64,000 nt of DNA from Leishmania martiniquensis (taxonomy: Eukaryota; Euglenozoa; Kinetoplastea; Trypanosomatida; Trypanosomatidae): positions 523,501-587,500 of the forward strand of contig NC_090142.1 in assembly GCF_017916325.1 (NCBI RefSeq), in the 5' to 3' direction. Shown here one piece after another: positions 20,524 through 31,096 of this stretch. The position numbers were made by a program, and so were the translations under genes. Positions within the stretch are counted from its first letter, which is position 1. Every line of letters begins with the position of its first letter. The notes beneath the pieces are model-generated. The model was not told the origin of the DNA. It did no database searches and was given only the letters and a program-made list of their open reading frames with translations.

Positions 20524-21870
20524 ATGCCCCTTGTGCCGTGTCGTCCAGCCGTTGGCCTGACGACGAGTACGCCGCCGCTGCGGGAGGTCAACTTCGGAAT
20601 TTACAGTCTGCAGCGACCGACAACGTCGCCGACGCGCAGGAGCGGCCGCAGTCCATCATCTTGTCAGCTTCAACCGCTGCACGGCGATATTATACCTACC
20701 AACACTGGGGCAGGAAAGAGCGTTAAGCGTCTCAGAGCTGCGCCGTTCCCCGGCACCGCACCATCCTCCTCCTCCTACTCGATTTCTTTTTCGCCGTCCA
20801 GTGCGGAATGCCCCGCGAGCACCTGTGGCGGCGTCGCGGGGGAGCCATCGCTTCCGCGCCATGGAGGTGCTGTACCACCACCGGGGACAGAATATGCTGA
20901 TGGAAGCGCCCCTGGTGGGTCCGCAGCTGCCTTTCTACGTGATAGCGGACGGCTCACTGGCCACGCGCCGCCTTCGTGTGCGCGTGGCGCCTTTTCTTCT
21001 CTATCCTTTGTGGAGGAGCGAGTGCGGTACTTAGTGCACCCGGTCGGCGCCGCGTCGCTGTTGCCAGCGCCGCTGCAGGACATCCTTGTCAACGTTCTGC
21101 GTATTCTCCAGCAAGAGCGCGCTCAGTTGAAAGGGCAGCGTCCGTGCCGGCGACCTTCCCAGCCGATCGGCACCGGCGCCGACGCAGAGGTGGGGAAGTG
21201 CATGGCAAAGGCGGCGCAGGCGCCGTCGCTGATGGCTGCCGCAGAAATTTTCTCCGCCTTCGTCACTGCACACCCGCTGGTGGGACACGAGCTGCTTTCT
21301 TCCCCGGTCGTGCTGGTTGGCGCGGCGCTTGCGGAGCTCGTCATGCTTAACCACATCGAGTCATGCGCTGTACTCGCGCCACAGCTGCTCTCCTTTCTCG
21401 ACGCAGCCATCGCCGTTGGTCACCTCGGGGCCATGCACACTGTGGCCGTTTGCCTGCGCGACGGCGCAGCAGGCTTGCAGCGAGACGCAGCATCGAGTGA
21501 GACGTGGCTGCACTGCGCGGCCGCGGCTGGGTACCTCCCTGCCATGCACGAGCTCGGTGAGAGGTACGAACGTGGCGCGCCTTCGCCTTCCAAGGTAAAG
21601 GCGGACGCACAAGATGATTCCTCGGACTGGGGCGAGGCGATGCAGTGGTACCGGCGCGCGGCGGAGGCCGGGTACCCGCCATCGCAGCTGAACTTGGGCA
21701 AGCTGCTATTTATGGCGGCTGAATATGCCGAAAGCGAGCACACCGCAAGTTCGTCGCAGGTGGCGCATCTGCTCGCAGAGGCCAATCGGTGGCTCCACGC
21801 GTGCGCTGCAGCCGGTGTGGAGGAGGCGGTGCGACTCCGAAAGCGCATCGAGAAGCAAGTGGCACGGTGA
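20524..21870 (+). CDS. Sel1-repeat protein
   Basis: The product is 448 aa, starting at the ATG at 20524 (MPLVPCRPAVG); the frame is open a little upstream only through a TTG codon. Residues 1-190 are Ser/Pro-rich and probably disordered. From about residue 240 the sequence is helical. Residues about 335-445 carry Sel1-type (TPR-like) motifs: AAAAGYLPAMHELGERYERG, then AMQWYRRAAEAGYPPSQLNLGKLL, then LAEANRWLHACAAAGVEEAV. Sel1 repeats form solenoids that bind protein partners, often in ER quality control or signalling. The next gene is the ER P5A ATPase, but no link is shown. The exact role is unknown. Confidence 0.75.
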   Translation: MPLVPCRPAVGLTTSTPPLREVNFGIYSLQRPTTSPTRRSGRSPSSCQLQPLHGDIIPTNTGAGKSVKRLRAAPFPGTAPSSSSYSISFSPSSAECPASTCGGVAGEPSLPRHGGAVPPPGTEYADGSAPGGSAAAFLRDSGRLTGHAPPSCARGAFSSLSFVEERVRYLVHPVGAASLLPAPLQDILVNVLRILQQERAQLKGQRPCRRPSQPIGTGADAEVGKCMAKAAQAPSLMAAAEIFSAFVTAHPLVGHELLSSPVVLVGAALAELVMLNHIESCAVLAPQLLSFLDAAIAVGHLGAMHTVAVCLRDGAAGLQRDAASSETWLHCAAAAGYLPAMHELGERYERGAPSPSKVKADAQDDSSDWGEAMQWYRRAAEAGYPPSQLNLGKLLFMAAEYAESEHTASSSQVAHLLAEANRWLHACAAAGVEEAVRLRKRIEKQVAR

Positions 21871-22851
21871 GCGCTCGGCTGCGCACTTGGTATGATCTGT
21901 GACGATGCCCCAGCTGTATGTGAAGGCACAGCGAAGTGCGCGGACCATCTGTGCATGCCGCTCACCTCTCTCCATCTTCTCGTCCCTCTCTCTTCTTCGC
22001 CTACTGCATGTGTGCTCGCTCGTTCCTCTGTACGCGAAAACTGCCTGAGGTGTACCTGCACATCACAAGAACAGACGACGGATGGGGGCGGCGATCACTG
22101 GACACGATGTAGAATAAGAGGTATGGACGGCATGTGCACACCCCTGCGAGTATGTTTGCCTCTGCGCCATGACTGCTGCAGTGCCATGCCTCACATGCCC
22201 TGAGGGGGAGCCCTCCGCGCCGGGCCCCACCTGCACTCTTTTCAAGCGCAGATCCATTTACCCACGCGCGAGCTTCTCTATTTCAAAGTAAACTGCCGGC
22301 ATCATCGCCAGCGAGCACGCCGCGAAGTGACACTGGGACGCTGAGGCTGCCGCGGCTGCGCTACGAACGTACTCACAGCTTCTTCTGGAGGACGTGAGGG
22401 TGCATCAGGCGCCCACTCTCCTCCCTTCTGGGCTCGCATCCAGCGAGCCCACTGCTGGCCCAGTGCCGCGGTCCCCTCTTCGCGATTTCACCCTTTCTCC
22501 CTCTCCTCTTCTCTCCTTTGCTCTCCTCGACACTTTCCTCAACGACGACCCCGTGCGCGCCCCGATCGTACTCGAAGTGTCCTCTGTCCCCCTCTTACCC
22601 CCTCTCTTCCCTCCCACGCAGTGCCACACCTAAACGTCGGCGGCGACCTGTGGAAAGCCTCTCGCCACTCATTGAACGGTCTCCTCGTTCCCTGGCCACG
22701 TGTGCGAGTGGGCTTGTCATTGGCGGGCAGCTCGCCCCTTCCGCGGCTCGCTCAGTCACCCGTGCCAGTGACTGCCGTGCCGCTCACTTCCTTCTCTGCC
22801 TTGTTTTCTTGATCGCTCGTCGGGCACACCGATCACGCCCCTTTCGCAGCC
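21871..22851 (+). other. Intergenic spacer and 5' UTR of the P5A ATPase
   Basis: No gene was seen. A very strong pyrimidine tract at 22580-22616 ends in CAG with AG at 22620-22621, giving a leader of about 230 bases for the ATPase. Confidence 0.6.
22580..22621 (+). promoter_or_regulatory. Strong predicted spliced-leader acceptor for the P5A ATPase
   Basis: A nearly pure CT tract of more than 30 bases is followed by ACGCAG. This is among the clearest acceptor candidates in the window. Confidence 0.6.
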
Positions 22852-25800
22852 ATGTCCACCGAGATGATTGTTGGGAATACCATGATCCGGCAGCTGCGGC
22901 TGCTCCGTCGCCGCGAGTGGTATACGTGGATCACCGTGTGGCCCTTCATTTTACTCTACGTCGTGTCCGCCGTCCTCTACCTCAACCCCGAGCTCGTGTG
23001 GGACCGCGTGACGTACCTGGTGCATCAGACATACATCGACTTCTTTCACGCCATCTGCTTCCCCGTCGTCATCTTCCTCCACTCTTTTCTCTCCCTCTTC
23101 ACGATTTGGTCCGTGAAGTTCCGCGCGCATATCATTTATCGCACCGTGGCGATGGAGCAGCTGACGGAGGCTACCGATGTGCTGGTCGAGACGCACCTGC
23201 ACAAAGGGGAGTCGGAGATCGTGCCGTTGCACCAGGAGAGCGATGACGGTCACCCACCGTGCTTTGTGTTCCAGCAGCGCAAGTGGAAGCTGGATGAGCG
23301 CGAGGGCATGTTTGTGAAGCCGCGCTTCCCTACGAAGCACAGCTTCTCCTATTACACTCGCTCGGAGGGGCTCAAGAAGGAGACGGACCGCAGCAAGCAG
23401 GAGGACATATACGGGGTCAACAAGATGGAGGTTGTGATCCCCGAGTTCCAAGACCTCTTCGTGGACCACGCCCTCTCGCCCTTCTTTGTGTTCCAAATGT
23501 TTTGCGTGCTGCTCTGGTGCCTCGACGAGTACTGGTACTACTCCCTCTTCACAGGCGTCATGATGGTGGGCATGGAGTGCACAACGGTCTACCAGCGCAT
23601 TCGCAACATGCGTACGCTCCGCGATATGGCTGAGGTGCCGGTACGGGACATCGACGTCATGCGCGGCGGCAAGCGTGTCACAATCAGGACCGATGCCCTG
23701 CTGCCGCTGGATTTGATTGTGGTACCAAGCAACGCCCCGTGCCCTGTCGACGCGGTGCTGGTGAAAGGTACCGCGGTGGTGAACGAGGCCAGCCTGACAG
23801 GCGAGTCAACGCCGCAGCTGAAAGAGGCACTGGATGATGTGGAGATAGCCCTCAGCGTCAAGAAGCACGCGCGACACATGCTGTTCTCCGGCACGCAGAT
23901 CCTGCTTAGCAATGGGCCCCACGAACACTCCGAGGAGGCTGAGCACAATCGCGACAAGAGCAAGGCGCTTGCCGTCGTGCTCAAGACGGGCTTTGAGACG
24001 AAGCAGGGGAAGCTGCTGCGCACCATTCTGCACAGTCAGGGTCGCGTCAGCGAGAACAGCGGGGAGGCCTTTGCTTTCATTGGCGTGCTCGTGGTCTTCG
24101 CGCTGGCGGCCAGCGGATACCTACTGAAACGGGGCCTGGCAGACCCGCACCGCAGCCGGTGGAAACTCTTCTTGTCCTGCGTGCAGATCATCACTTCCGT
24201 GGTACCGCCGGAGCTTCCCATGGAGCTCTCGCTGGCTGTCAACACGACGCTGCTGGCGCTGACGAAGCTGCAGGTGTTCTGCACGGAGCCGTTCCGCATC
24301 CCGTATGCGGGTAAAGTGGACACGTGCTGCTTCGACAAGACCGGCACCCTCACCACGGACGAGATGCTCTTTGGCGGCGTGGACATGGCCGATGGCAAGG
24401 GGCTGCTAAACAAGCTGAAGACCATTCCCAAGTTCTCGGAGGTGGTCCTCGCCACGTGCCACTCCCTCGTGTATCTCGACGAAGAGACTCTGGCGGGAGA
24501 TGAGATGGAAAAGGCCGCCATCGCCGCTCTCGGCTACCGCATCGACAGGGAGGATCAAATCCAGTACGACCCCAAGCCTCTCGGCGATAAGGGCAGGAAA
24601 GCGACCGCGGAGCCTCGGAGGGTGTACAGGGTCCTACTGCGCTTTCCTTTCCTTGCCGCACTGCGCCGCATGGCTTGCGTCGTCTCCACCCCAGACGGCA
24701 AGTACATCGTTGCCAAGGGCTCGCCGGAGTCGATCGCGGCCTTGTGCGAGTCCGTCCCTGAAAACTGCCTGCGGATTGCCGAGGAGACCGCGGCGAAGGG
24801 GTACCGCGTCATCGCCCTGGCCTACCGGCCGCTGACAGAGGCGGAGCGGTCGTCGAAGGAGGCGATCCTCTCTCTCCGCCGCGAGAGCGTCGAGAAGGAC
24901 CTGCGGTTCGCCGGTCTCGCCGTGTACGTCTGCCCGCTGAAGAAGGACGCCAAGGAGACGATTGAGAACTTGGAGGGTGGCAGCCACCGCTGCGTCATCA
25001 TCACCGGTGACAGCGTTCAAACGGCCATCTCGGTCGGCAAGGACGTGTCGATGCTGCTGTGCAAGCGCCAGCTGGTGGCGAGGGAAAGGGCAGCCAGTGG
25101 CGAAATCGAGTGGGTGGACTCGGTGACGAGCGTGGTTCAGCCGGGGACGGCGACGGAGATCATCGCCAACACCTTTCAGCGCAGTCGTCGGAGGCGGACG
25201 CCGCGCGATAACGAATGGGATCTCTGCGTGAACGCGGAGGTGGTCAGCCCTGAGTCGATGCAGCACATCATCGAGGTGTACAACGAGCAGGTCACCATCT
25301 GGGCTCGGTGCGCGCCAACCCAGAAGGAAGAGATCGTCACAGACCTCAAGAAGAAGAATCACATCGTCATGATGGCCGGCGACGGCACCAACGACGTTGG
25401 TGCGCTAAAGCAGGCGCAGGCGGGCATTGCCGTGCTGAACTCGGCCTCGGTCGCCCCCAAGTCGGAGAACAAGGAGCTGGCTGTGGGCCCGCAGCCGCAC
25501 AACGAGCCGGATGTGCCGGCCGAGCTCAAGGTGCCACCGAACTTTAAGTTCACCGTGGTGCCGCCAGAGCCGCCGGTGGGGACGCCGTTCATGGAGATGA
25601 TGAGGTGGAAGGTGTTGGAGGCGAAGCGCAAGGTGGAGATTAAGCAAATTGTGCACTGGAACAAACAGCTGCAGGACGCTGAAAAGGCGAAGGCGGCGAA
25701 GAAGGCGACCGCGGCACCGCTGCCGCCGAGTGGGGCCGGTGAGTCGGACTTTTTGATGGAGTCGCTCTTCAACGCAGATGACGAGAGTATGGGCGGCCCA

Positions 25801-26568
25801 CCGATGATTAAACTCGGCGACGCTTCCATCGCGGCACCGTTCACGTGCCGTTCGAAGGCGCTCACGTCTGTGTGCGACATCGTGCGCCTCGGCCGCACGA
25901 CTCTCGTGACGACGCACATGATGTACAAGATCCTTGCACTGAACTGCCTCACGCAGGCGTACTCCATGTCGGTCCTTCACTGCGCTGGGGTGAAGTTTGG
26001 CGAGAAGCAAATGATTTTGGCCGGCATTATTTTGTCTGTGTGCTTCCTCTTCATGTCCCGCAGCAAGCCGCTGACGCACCTGTGCCGTCAGCGCCCCGTC
26101 ACGAAGGTGTTTCACCCGTACATGATCTGCACGGTTTTCTGCCAGTTTGCGCTGCACCTGTACTGCATGATGAGGACGTCGTGGATGGTGTCCGAGGTGG
26201 ACGCGGCAACCATGACGGACATGAGCACGAATTATCACGACGAGGAGTTCAAGCCGACACTGCTCAACTCCACGATGTTTCTCCTCACCACCCTCATCTC
26301 CGGCGTCACCTTCGCCGTGAACTACCGCGGTGAGCCGTTCATGCAGGGTATCTACAAGAACCGCCCGATGTTCATCGCCCTCATCATCCTCGGCCTCGTC
26401 GTCTTCTGCTTCGCCTCCGAGGCGAACCCGGAGTTCAACAAGGAGTTTGAAATCACCGCCTTTCCCACCGAAGCGTTCCGCACGCGCTTCACGCAGCTTC
26501 TTGTGCTCGATGCTCTCGGCTGCTTCGTGATCGAGAAGGCCTCGCTGATGCTTTTCACGGACTACTGA
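22852..26568 (+). CDS. P5A-type P-type ATPase (Spf1/ATP13A1-like ER transmembrane-helix dislocase)
   Basis: The product is 1238 aa, a usual length for P5A ATPases. Signatures in order: N-terminal membrane segments (about residues 20-45 and 50-95), two more hydrophobic segments near 205-245, the actuator loop LTGES (Glu318), a membrane segment with the P5A signature VPPELPMELSLAVN (from residue 451), the phosphorylation site DKTGTLT (Asp495), and GDGTNDVGALK (Asp844, Asp848) in the P domain, followed by six C-terminal membrane segments. An insertion rich in charged residues and Ala/Pro (about 870-990) follows the P domain. Yeast Spf1 and human ATP13A1 remove mislocalised tail-anchored and signal sequences from the ER membrane; that role is inferred. 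The start is the ATG at 22852 in good context, 230 bases after a strong splice acceptor. Confidence 0.95.
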   Translation: MSTEMIVGNTMIRQLRLLRRREWYTWITVWPFILLYVVSAVLYLNPELVWDRVTYLVHQTYIDFFHAICFPVVIFLHSFLSLFTIWSVKFRAHIIYRTVAMEQLTEATDVLVETHLHKGESEIVPLHQESDDGHPPCFVFQQRKWKLDEREGMFVKPRFPTKHSFSYYTRSEGLKKETDRSKQEDIYGVNKMEVVIPEFQDLFVDHALSPFFVFQMFCVLLWCLDEYWYYSLFTGVMMVGMECTTVYQRIRNMRTLRDMAEVPVRDIDVMRGGKRVTIRTDALLPLDLIVVPSNAPCPVDAVLVKGTAVVNEASLTGESTPQLKEALDDVEIALSVKKHARHMLFSGTQILLSNGPHEHSEEAEHNRDKSKALAVVLKTGFETKQGKLLRTILHSQGRVSENSGEAFAFIGVLVVFALAASGYLLKRGLADPHRSRWKLFLSCVQIITSVVPPELPMELSLAVNTTLLALTKLQVFCTEPFRIPYAGKVDTCCFDKTGTLTTDEMLFGGVDMADGKGLLNKLKTIPKFSEVVLATCHSLVYLDEETLAGDEMEKAAIAALGYRIDREDQIQYDPKPLGDKGRKATAEPRRVYRVLLRFPFLAALRRMACVVSTPDGKYIVAKGSPESIAALCESVPENCLRIAEETAAKGYRVIALAYRPLTEAERSSKEAILSLRRESVEKDLRFAGLAVYVCPLKKDAKETIENLEGGSHRCVIITGDSVQTAISVGKDVSMLLCKRQLVARERAASGEIEWVDSVTSVVQPGTATEIIANTFQRSRRRRTPRDNEWDLCVNAEVVSPESMQHIIEVYNEQVTIWARCAPTQKEEIVTDLKKKNHIVMMAGDGTNDVGALKQAQAGIAVLNSASVAPKSENKELAVGPQPHNEPDVPAELKVPPNFKFTVVPPEPPVGTPFMEMMRWKVLEAKRKVEIKQIVHWNKQLQDAEKAKAAKKATAAPLPPSGAGESDFLMESLFNADDESMGGPPMIKLGDASIAAPFTCRSKALTSVCDIVRLGRTTLVTTHMMYKILALNCLTQAYSMSVLHCAGVKFGEKQMILAGIILSVCFLFMSRSKPLTHLCRQRPVTKVFHPYMICTVFCQFALHLYCMMRTSWMVSEVDAATMTDMSTNYHDEEFKPTLLNSTMFLLTTLISGVTFAVNYRGEPFMQGIYKNRPMFIALIILGLVVFCFASEANPEFNKEFEITAFPTEAFRTRFTQLLVLDALGCFVIEKASLMLFTDY

Positions 26569-28378
26569 GTGGCGGGAGAGGCGCCTCCACCGCACGAGGG
26601 AGTCGTTGCGGGCCTGAAGGAGGGTGGATACGCAGTGCTCTGCTTTCTTAGTGACGGCTGCTCCGCACATCCGCGAGGTCGAAAGGCGAACACGCCTTCC
26701 CAAGGTGGCCAGATGCACGCTGCAGTTATCCCCCCCCAAAGGGGTGGACTCGGACGCTGTCGCCAAAAAAACGTGTAACTTCGGTCGTCACCTTCCACGC
26801 GATCTGCCGTTTCTCTTCTTTACAAGGGGCTTTCTGTTCACACTCTAAGTGGGGTCGCGGAGCGAGTGGACTCAAAGGCGTGCGTGAGTGGATGGAGGTA
26901 CGGCTCCCCTCCTTTCTGCCCCGGGCTCTCTCTCGCTCTCTGTGTTCCCGCCGGCACTGCCGTTTCGCCTATTCGCGTCCCCATTTGCTTATATGCTAGT
27001 GTGCGGCGTCATCTGCTGCTGCCGTAAAAGTGTGCGCCCTAGTGACGTGCAGTGGCACCTCCCCCTCTCTCCCCCTCTCTCCTGAGTGAAGGGTTGCGCA
27101 CACAGGCGTTTGTGGCACCTATCGTTTCTTTGGGCAAAGGAGGGAGGCGGGCAGCGAGGGCAGGGGTTCTCGTTGTCAGTGCGGAGGTGGTGGTGTTGCA
27201 CAATATGTGTGCGTTACACGGGATAGACGGTGGCGGCAACGGGCACGGGTGGATCGATGGAGGAGGGAGAGGGAGGCGATCGAGCGGCAGCCGTCCTCGC
27301 GCCCTCTCTGTTTTCCCCACCCTCTTCTTTGTCGCCCAGTGCCTCCTCCTCAACTCTCACCCGCTACTCCTCAGCCGTGTCGCCTGAAGCAGTGCCGCGA
27401 CGCCGGCGTTGACTCTCGCCCCCCTATCTAAGTTTTGTACTGTGATGTGCTGTGCCGTCGTTGCTCATTGTAATACTTTAATATCCTCTAATTCTCTTCG
27501 GCTCTCCGGTCCCGTGTTAGTGCACCTGCCCGCACACGAGAGATGCGCTCAGAGTGTGAAGGGGGCGACAGAGACGGGGCTACTGCTGCCACCCTCCCCC
27601 CACTCTTTGTCCGTTTATCTTGCTCTCTTCACGGATGCGGGGGTAGAGAAAAGGCACAGCTTTGTTGCAGCGCATCGGCCCTGACGCATGTACTCGAGCT
27701 CCCAAGACACCTGCGTGCAGGCAGGTTGGGCAGCGCCTCTTTCGGCAGACCTGAATTGTCCGTGCGTCGGTGATGCATGGGGCAGGGTTGTAGTGGAGGC
27801 AGTTGCACGCGTCACCGTCGTCACGACGCGCTCTCCTTTCCGGGGCTGTGATGAGGGGTGCGGGATGACGTTGACCGGCGCAAGGATACAAAGGCGTTTT
27901 GTCCTATCTCCTCCTGTTGCCTCCCATTTCACGCAGCGGTTGCCCTGCGAAACGTGCCCCAGCCAGACATCGACAACGGAGAAACATTTGGGTGTCAATG
28001 ACGAAGTTGCGCACCCGCCACACAGACGCACACGCACGCACACACACACACACATACACCGTCGTGACTGTCTGCGTGGCAGTACATACGGCCAACGCTT
28101 GTGAGGGCAACACTCCCACCTGCACAGCCTCTGCTCATGCATGCCTTCGTCTCGGTGCCCAACTTTCCTGTCTTCCTCGCATTACTGTGTCATTGTTTTG
28201 CCCCGCATCAGCGCCGTTTGCGACGTGACGCGTCGCAGCTTCGGCAAGCACACACGCTCGCGGTGATCATCTTCTCAGACAGCTCATCGAGCAGCTTTGC
28301 ACGCTTCACAGGCTCTTTCGTCAGAGAGTGCCGCATTTTCTCTCTTCGTTCCCGGTGCGCAGTGCCGACGTCACCGTC
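26569..28378 (+). other. Intergenic spacer
   Basis: This 1.8-kb spacer holds pyrimidine tracts and a CA repeat at about 28035-28056. An ATG-started open frame of 138 codons at 27688-28104 runs into the CA repeat and has no recognisable motif, so I did not call it. Confidence 0.55.
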
Positions 28379-28717
28379 ATGTCGTCTTCTGCATCGCCGC
28401 CGATGGTGGACACGGAGGGTGCATGCGCGGCAACAACTGTGGCAGCACCTGCCGACGATAGCCTCCTGCCCCCAGAGGCGTTGACAAATGCCGCCGACAG
28501 CGATAATGACCTCTCCACCCTTCCCACTCAGGTGTATCTGGAGCGCACGGTAATGGGGGTGCTGGCACTCGCGCTCGAGGACGTGTGCCGTGTGCGACCA
28601 CCGAATCCCGTGGACTATCTCGGCAGCTATCTTCTGCGCAGATCCACTGCGAACAACACTGTCGAGGTGACGTACGAGGACACGGTACCGAAGGCTGTGC
28701 CGACAAATGGGGAGTGA
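28379..28717 (+). CDS. Dpy-30 motif protein
   Basis: The product is 112 aa from the ATG at 28379 (MSSSASPPMVDTEG). The first 55 residues are small and acidic, probably disordered. Residues about 60-97 hold the Dpy-30 dimerisation motif: TQVYLERTVMGVLALALEDV followed by RPPNPVDYLGSYLLRR, with the typical P-x-P-x-x-Y/F-L core. Dpy-30 motifs bind amphipathic helices in two settings: histone H3K4 methyltransferase complexes, and flagellar radial spokes and adenylate-kinase or AKAP-type proteins. Either is possible in a flagellate, and the sequence does not decide. A longer in-frame start at 28328 lacks an ATG. Confidence 0.88.
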   Translation: MSSSASPPMVDTEGACAATTVAAPADDSLLPPEALTNAADSDNDLSTLPTQVYLERTVMGVLALALEDVCRVRPPNPVDYLGSYLLRRSTANNTVEVTYEDTVPKAVPTNGE

Positions 28718-29551
28718 CGCGATCGTGTTGAGGAGAGGGAGGAGGAGGGCGGGGGGCGGCTGCGGCGGATAGATGCCGTACTTTCCCTCTCTGTGCATCC
28801 ACCGTTGGCGACGTTGCCCTGTTGGAGTCCACATCGACAGCATTTTCCTGTCTTGCTTCCTCCTGCGATTGCTGCACAGGCTGCAGCGCGGTGCGACCGC
28901 CTCTGAGGTGGGGGCTGCGGTGATTAGGCAAGCAGAGGGAAGAGAGGGGTGCGAAGAGGTGCGCGCTTGCCCTTATCGCTCGCGGCTTAGGCGCGTTGTC
29001 GCTTTGAGGCTCCGCTGATGTACACCAATTCAACCTTGAACACGGCAGACGGGGAAGAGGGGGAGGCGCACGGAGAGGTCTGAGGTTAAGCTGGGTGGGG
29101 TGGCATCAAGCGCCATTTTCTCACAACATGGGCGCCTCATAGATACCCCGACGGGAGCTGCTCATCTCCCCCTCTCTCTCGCTCGCTGTGCGCTCGGTGA
29201 GTGATAGTCACTGCGAAGAAACGTGGCGCAGAGGCATAGAACTCACTCTGCATGCGCTGCGCAGCATAGCCAAAGCGCTCAGTCTGCAGACAGACCAGGC
29301 GAGGGGCACCCTGACCGCACTGTCGGTGAACGGCACACTTGCCGTTCACGACTTCCACCCCCATGAAAACTGACACGAATACACATACACACAGCAGACT
29401 TCCTCTCTCGCGCTCCGCCTTTGCGTTGGGGAGGGGGGACTTCGCTGTTTTACTCCCTCACGCCCGCCTCGCCTCGACTGTGTCCATCTCCTTCATCCCT
29501 CTTCAACACCGGCGCCCCGCACGCACAGACAGGCGCAGACACGCGCAAAAC
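28718..29551 (+). other. Intergenic spacer
   Basis: This 0.8-kb spacer has no supported gene. The final 150 bases are pyrimidine-rich with a CA-rich leader before the lipoate ligase ATG. Confidence 0.55.
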
Positions 29552-31096
29552 ATGTGGGCGACTCTCCTGCGACGATATCGGCAGCCGCTGACGTCTCTTG
29601 TTGACTTTCTCGAGTCCAACTGCACGGCAGCAAAGGCGCCGACGGCCGCTCTGCACAGCAGCGCCAACCTTGTCGTCGCCGAAACGAACAGCCTTAGCAT
29701 CTTCGAAAATCTCGCGGCGGAGGAGTCGCTCGTTCGTGGTCTGCTGTTCGACAAGAGGCAGTGCCTTGCTCTTCTGTACGTCAACCGTCCGTGCGTCGTC
29801 GTGGGGCGTAACCAAAACATCTTCCAAGAGGTGTCCCTGCGGCGGGCAGCGGCGGACGGCGTATCCGTCGCTCGTCGCGCCTCTGGCGGCGGTGCCGTCT
29901 TTCACGACGAGGGCAACCTCTGCTTCTCTTTCCTCACACATCGCAGTCGCTACTCCCCTGAGAAGACGATCCAGCTGGTGCGCCTTGGGCTCTGTGCGAG
30001 CTACGCGATCGACTCAGCGCGTTTGACCACTACAGGGCGGCACGACCTGTTCCTCGACGGTAAGAAGATCACGGGGTCTGCAATGCGCGTGCATCGCGAC
30101 ATTGCTTACCATCACTGCACGCTGCTGTTGAGTACTTCACGTACGTCCCTCAGTCGCTACCTCTACCCGGAAGGGGACTACGTGGCGTTCAAGACATCGT
30201 CGGTGGGCTCGGTGCGAAGCCCCGTCACCACACTCGTAGAATCGGGCTGTGCCGCCGGTGAGCCGGGCGCCGTGGACGCACTGAAAAGGAGCATGGCGGA
30301 GTTTTTCCTCACGGAGGGTAACCGCGTTCTGGATGCTGAGGCACCGTGGGAGCTCGACGCCTTGGCGCTGCAGCAGAGCTTCGCCACAGCGCGCCACCGG
30401 TGCGCAGACGTGCCTATCTTTACCCTCGATGTTATTGGAGCCGTCGCAGCGGACATGCCCTTCGTAGAGGGTGAGGGTCGGCGCCCTTCCAGGGGTGATG
30501 CTGCCACCCTTGGGGAGGCGGTCGACAAGATCGCGTCGAAAGAATGGGCCTATTCGATGCCCTCTTTTACATCCACTGTGTTCCTAAGCGCCTGCGAACT
30601 GCAGCGGCGCCTGCAATCGCTTTCTGCGTGGCGTGATGTCCTGCGGCTATCCTCCCTCGCCGAGGAGGAGTTGCTGGCGGCGCTGCATCGTCTTGTCTTC
30701 GAGAACTCGGAAGGTTGCGAGGAGGTCGCGGCAAGGACTGAGATGGGGTTTTACCTGCGGACCACCGTCGAGCATCGACTCGTCACGTCTCTTCTGGTGA
30801 GTAACGTGCCGTTTGCAGCGGAAACGGCCGGCTCGGAGGCCCCATCGAGCGGGTGCTCTGGAGGGTGGGTGCAGAGGTACCTGTCGGCCTTACTGGTCGG
30901 CCACGCCTGCGATGCCGCGGTCGAGGGCTTGGAGGGTGTTGGGGATACGAGGGCGGTGGTGCAAGGGATGCTGCACGAGGCGGGCTCCCTCTGCCTCAAT
31001 CTGCCCTATACAGCCCGAGACGCAGCCCTGCTGGCGTTAGCGCGAGTGCTTGTGGGTGTGTGGCGAGAGAAGAATGTGTTTGATATTTGCAGCTGA
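29552..31096 (+). CDS. Lipoate-protein ligase (LplA-type), mitochondrial
   Basis: The product is 514 aa, longer than bacterial LplA (about 340 aa) because of C-terminal extensions. The ATG at 29552 gives MWATLLRRYRQPLTSLVDFL, a basic amphipathic presequence; the longer frame upstream is leader. The catalytic domain covers about residues 45-290: YVNRPCVVVGRNQN, then RRASGGGAVFHDEGN (about 107-121), the lipoate-binding glycine loop, and DGKKITGSAMRV with the conserved lysine near residue 172. The C-terminal third includes ELQRRLQSLSAW and a helical region of unknown role. LplA attaches free lipoate via lipoyl-AMP to the E2 subunits of 2-oxoacid dehydrogenases and to the glycine cleavage H protein in the mitochondrion. 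Confidence 0.93.
   Translation: MWATLLRRYRQPLTSLVDFLESNCTAAKAPTAALHSSANLVVAETNSLSIFENLAAEESLVRGLLFDKRQCLALLYVNRPCVVVGRNQNIFQEVSLRRAAADGVSVARRASGGGAVFHDEGNLCFSFLTHRSRYSPEKTIQLVRLGLCASYAIDSARLTTTGRHDLFLDGKKITGSAMRVHRDIAYHHCTLLLSTSRTSLSRYLYPEGDYVAFKTSSVGSVRSPVTTLVESGCAAGEPGAVDALKRSMAEFFLTEGNRVLDAEAPWELDALALQQSFATARHRCADVPIFTLDVIGAVAADMPFVEGEGRRPSRGDAATLGEAVDKIASKEWAYSMPSFTSTVFLSACELQRRLQSLSAWRDVLRLSSLAEEELLAALHRLVFENSEGCEEVAARTEMGFYLRTTVEHRLVTSLLVSNVPFAAETAGSEAPSSGCSGGWVQRYLSALLVGHACDAAVEGLEGVGDTRAVVQGMLHEAGSLCLNLPYTARDAALLALARVLVGVWREKNVFDICS

Noticed and set aside
22070..22215. Possible further diverged copy of the dispersed repeat
   Set aside because: Only short, scattered similarities near CATGCC and a G-run were seen, with no shared 3' terminal block.
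25405..26766. 453-codon minus-strand frame over the end of the P5A ATPase
   Set aside because: It is His/Arg-rich shadow translation of a highly GC3-biased gene.
27688..28104. 138-codon ATG frame in the spacer before the Dpy-30 gene
   Set aside because: It runs through a CA microsatellite, has a longer frame antisense to it, and shows no motif.
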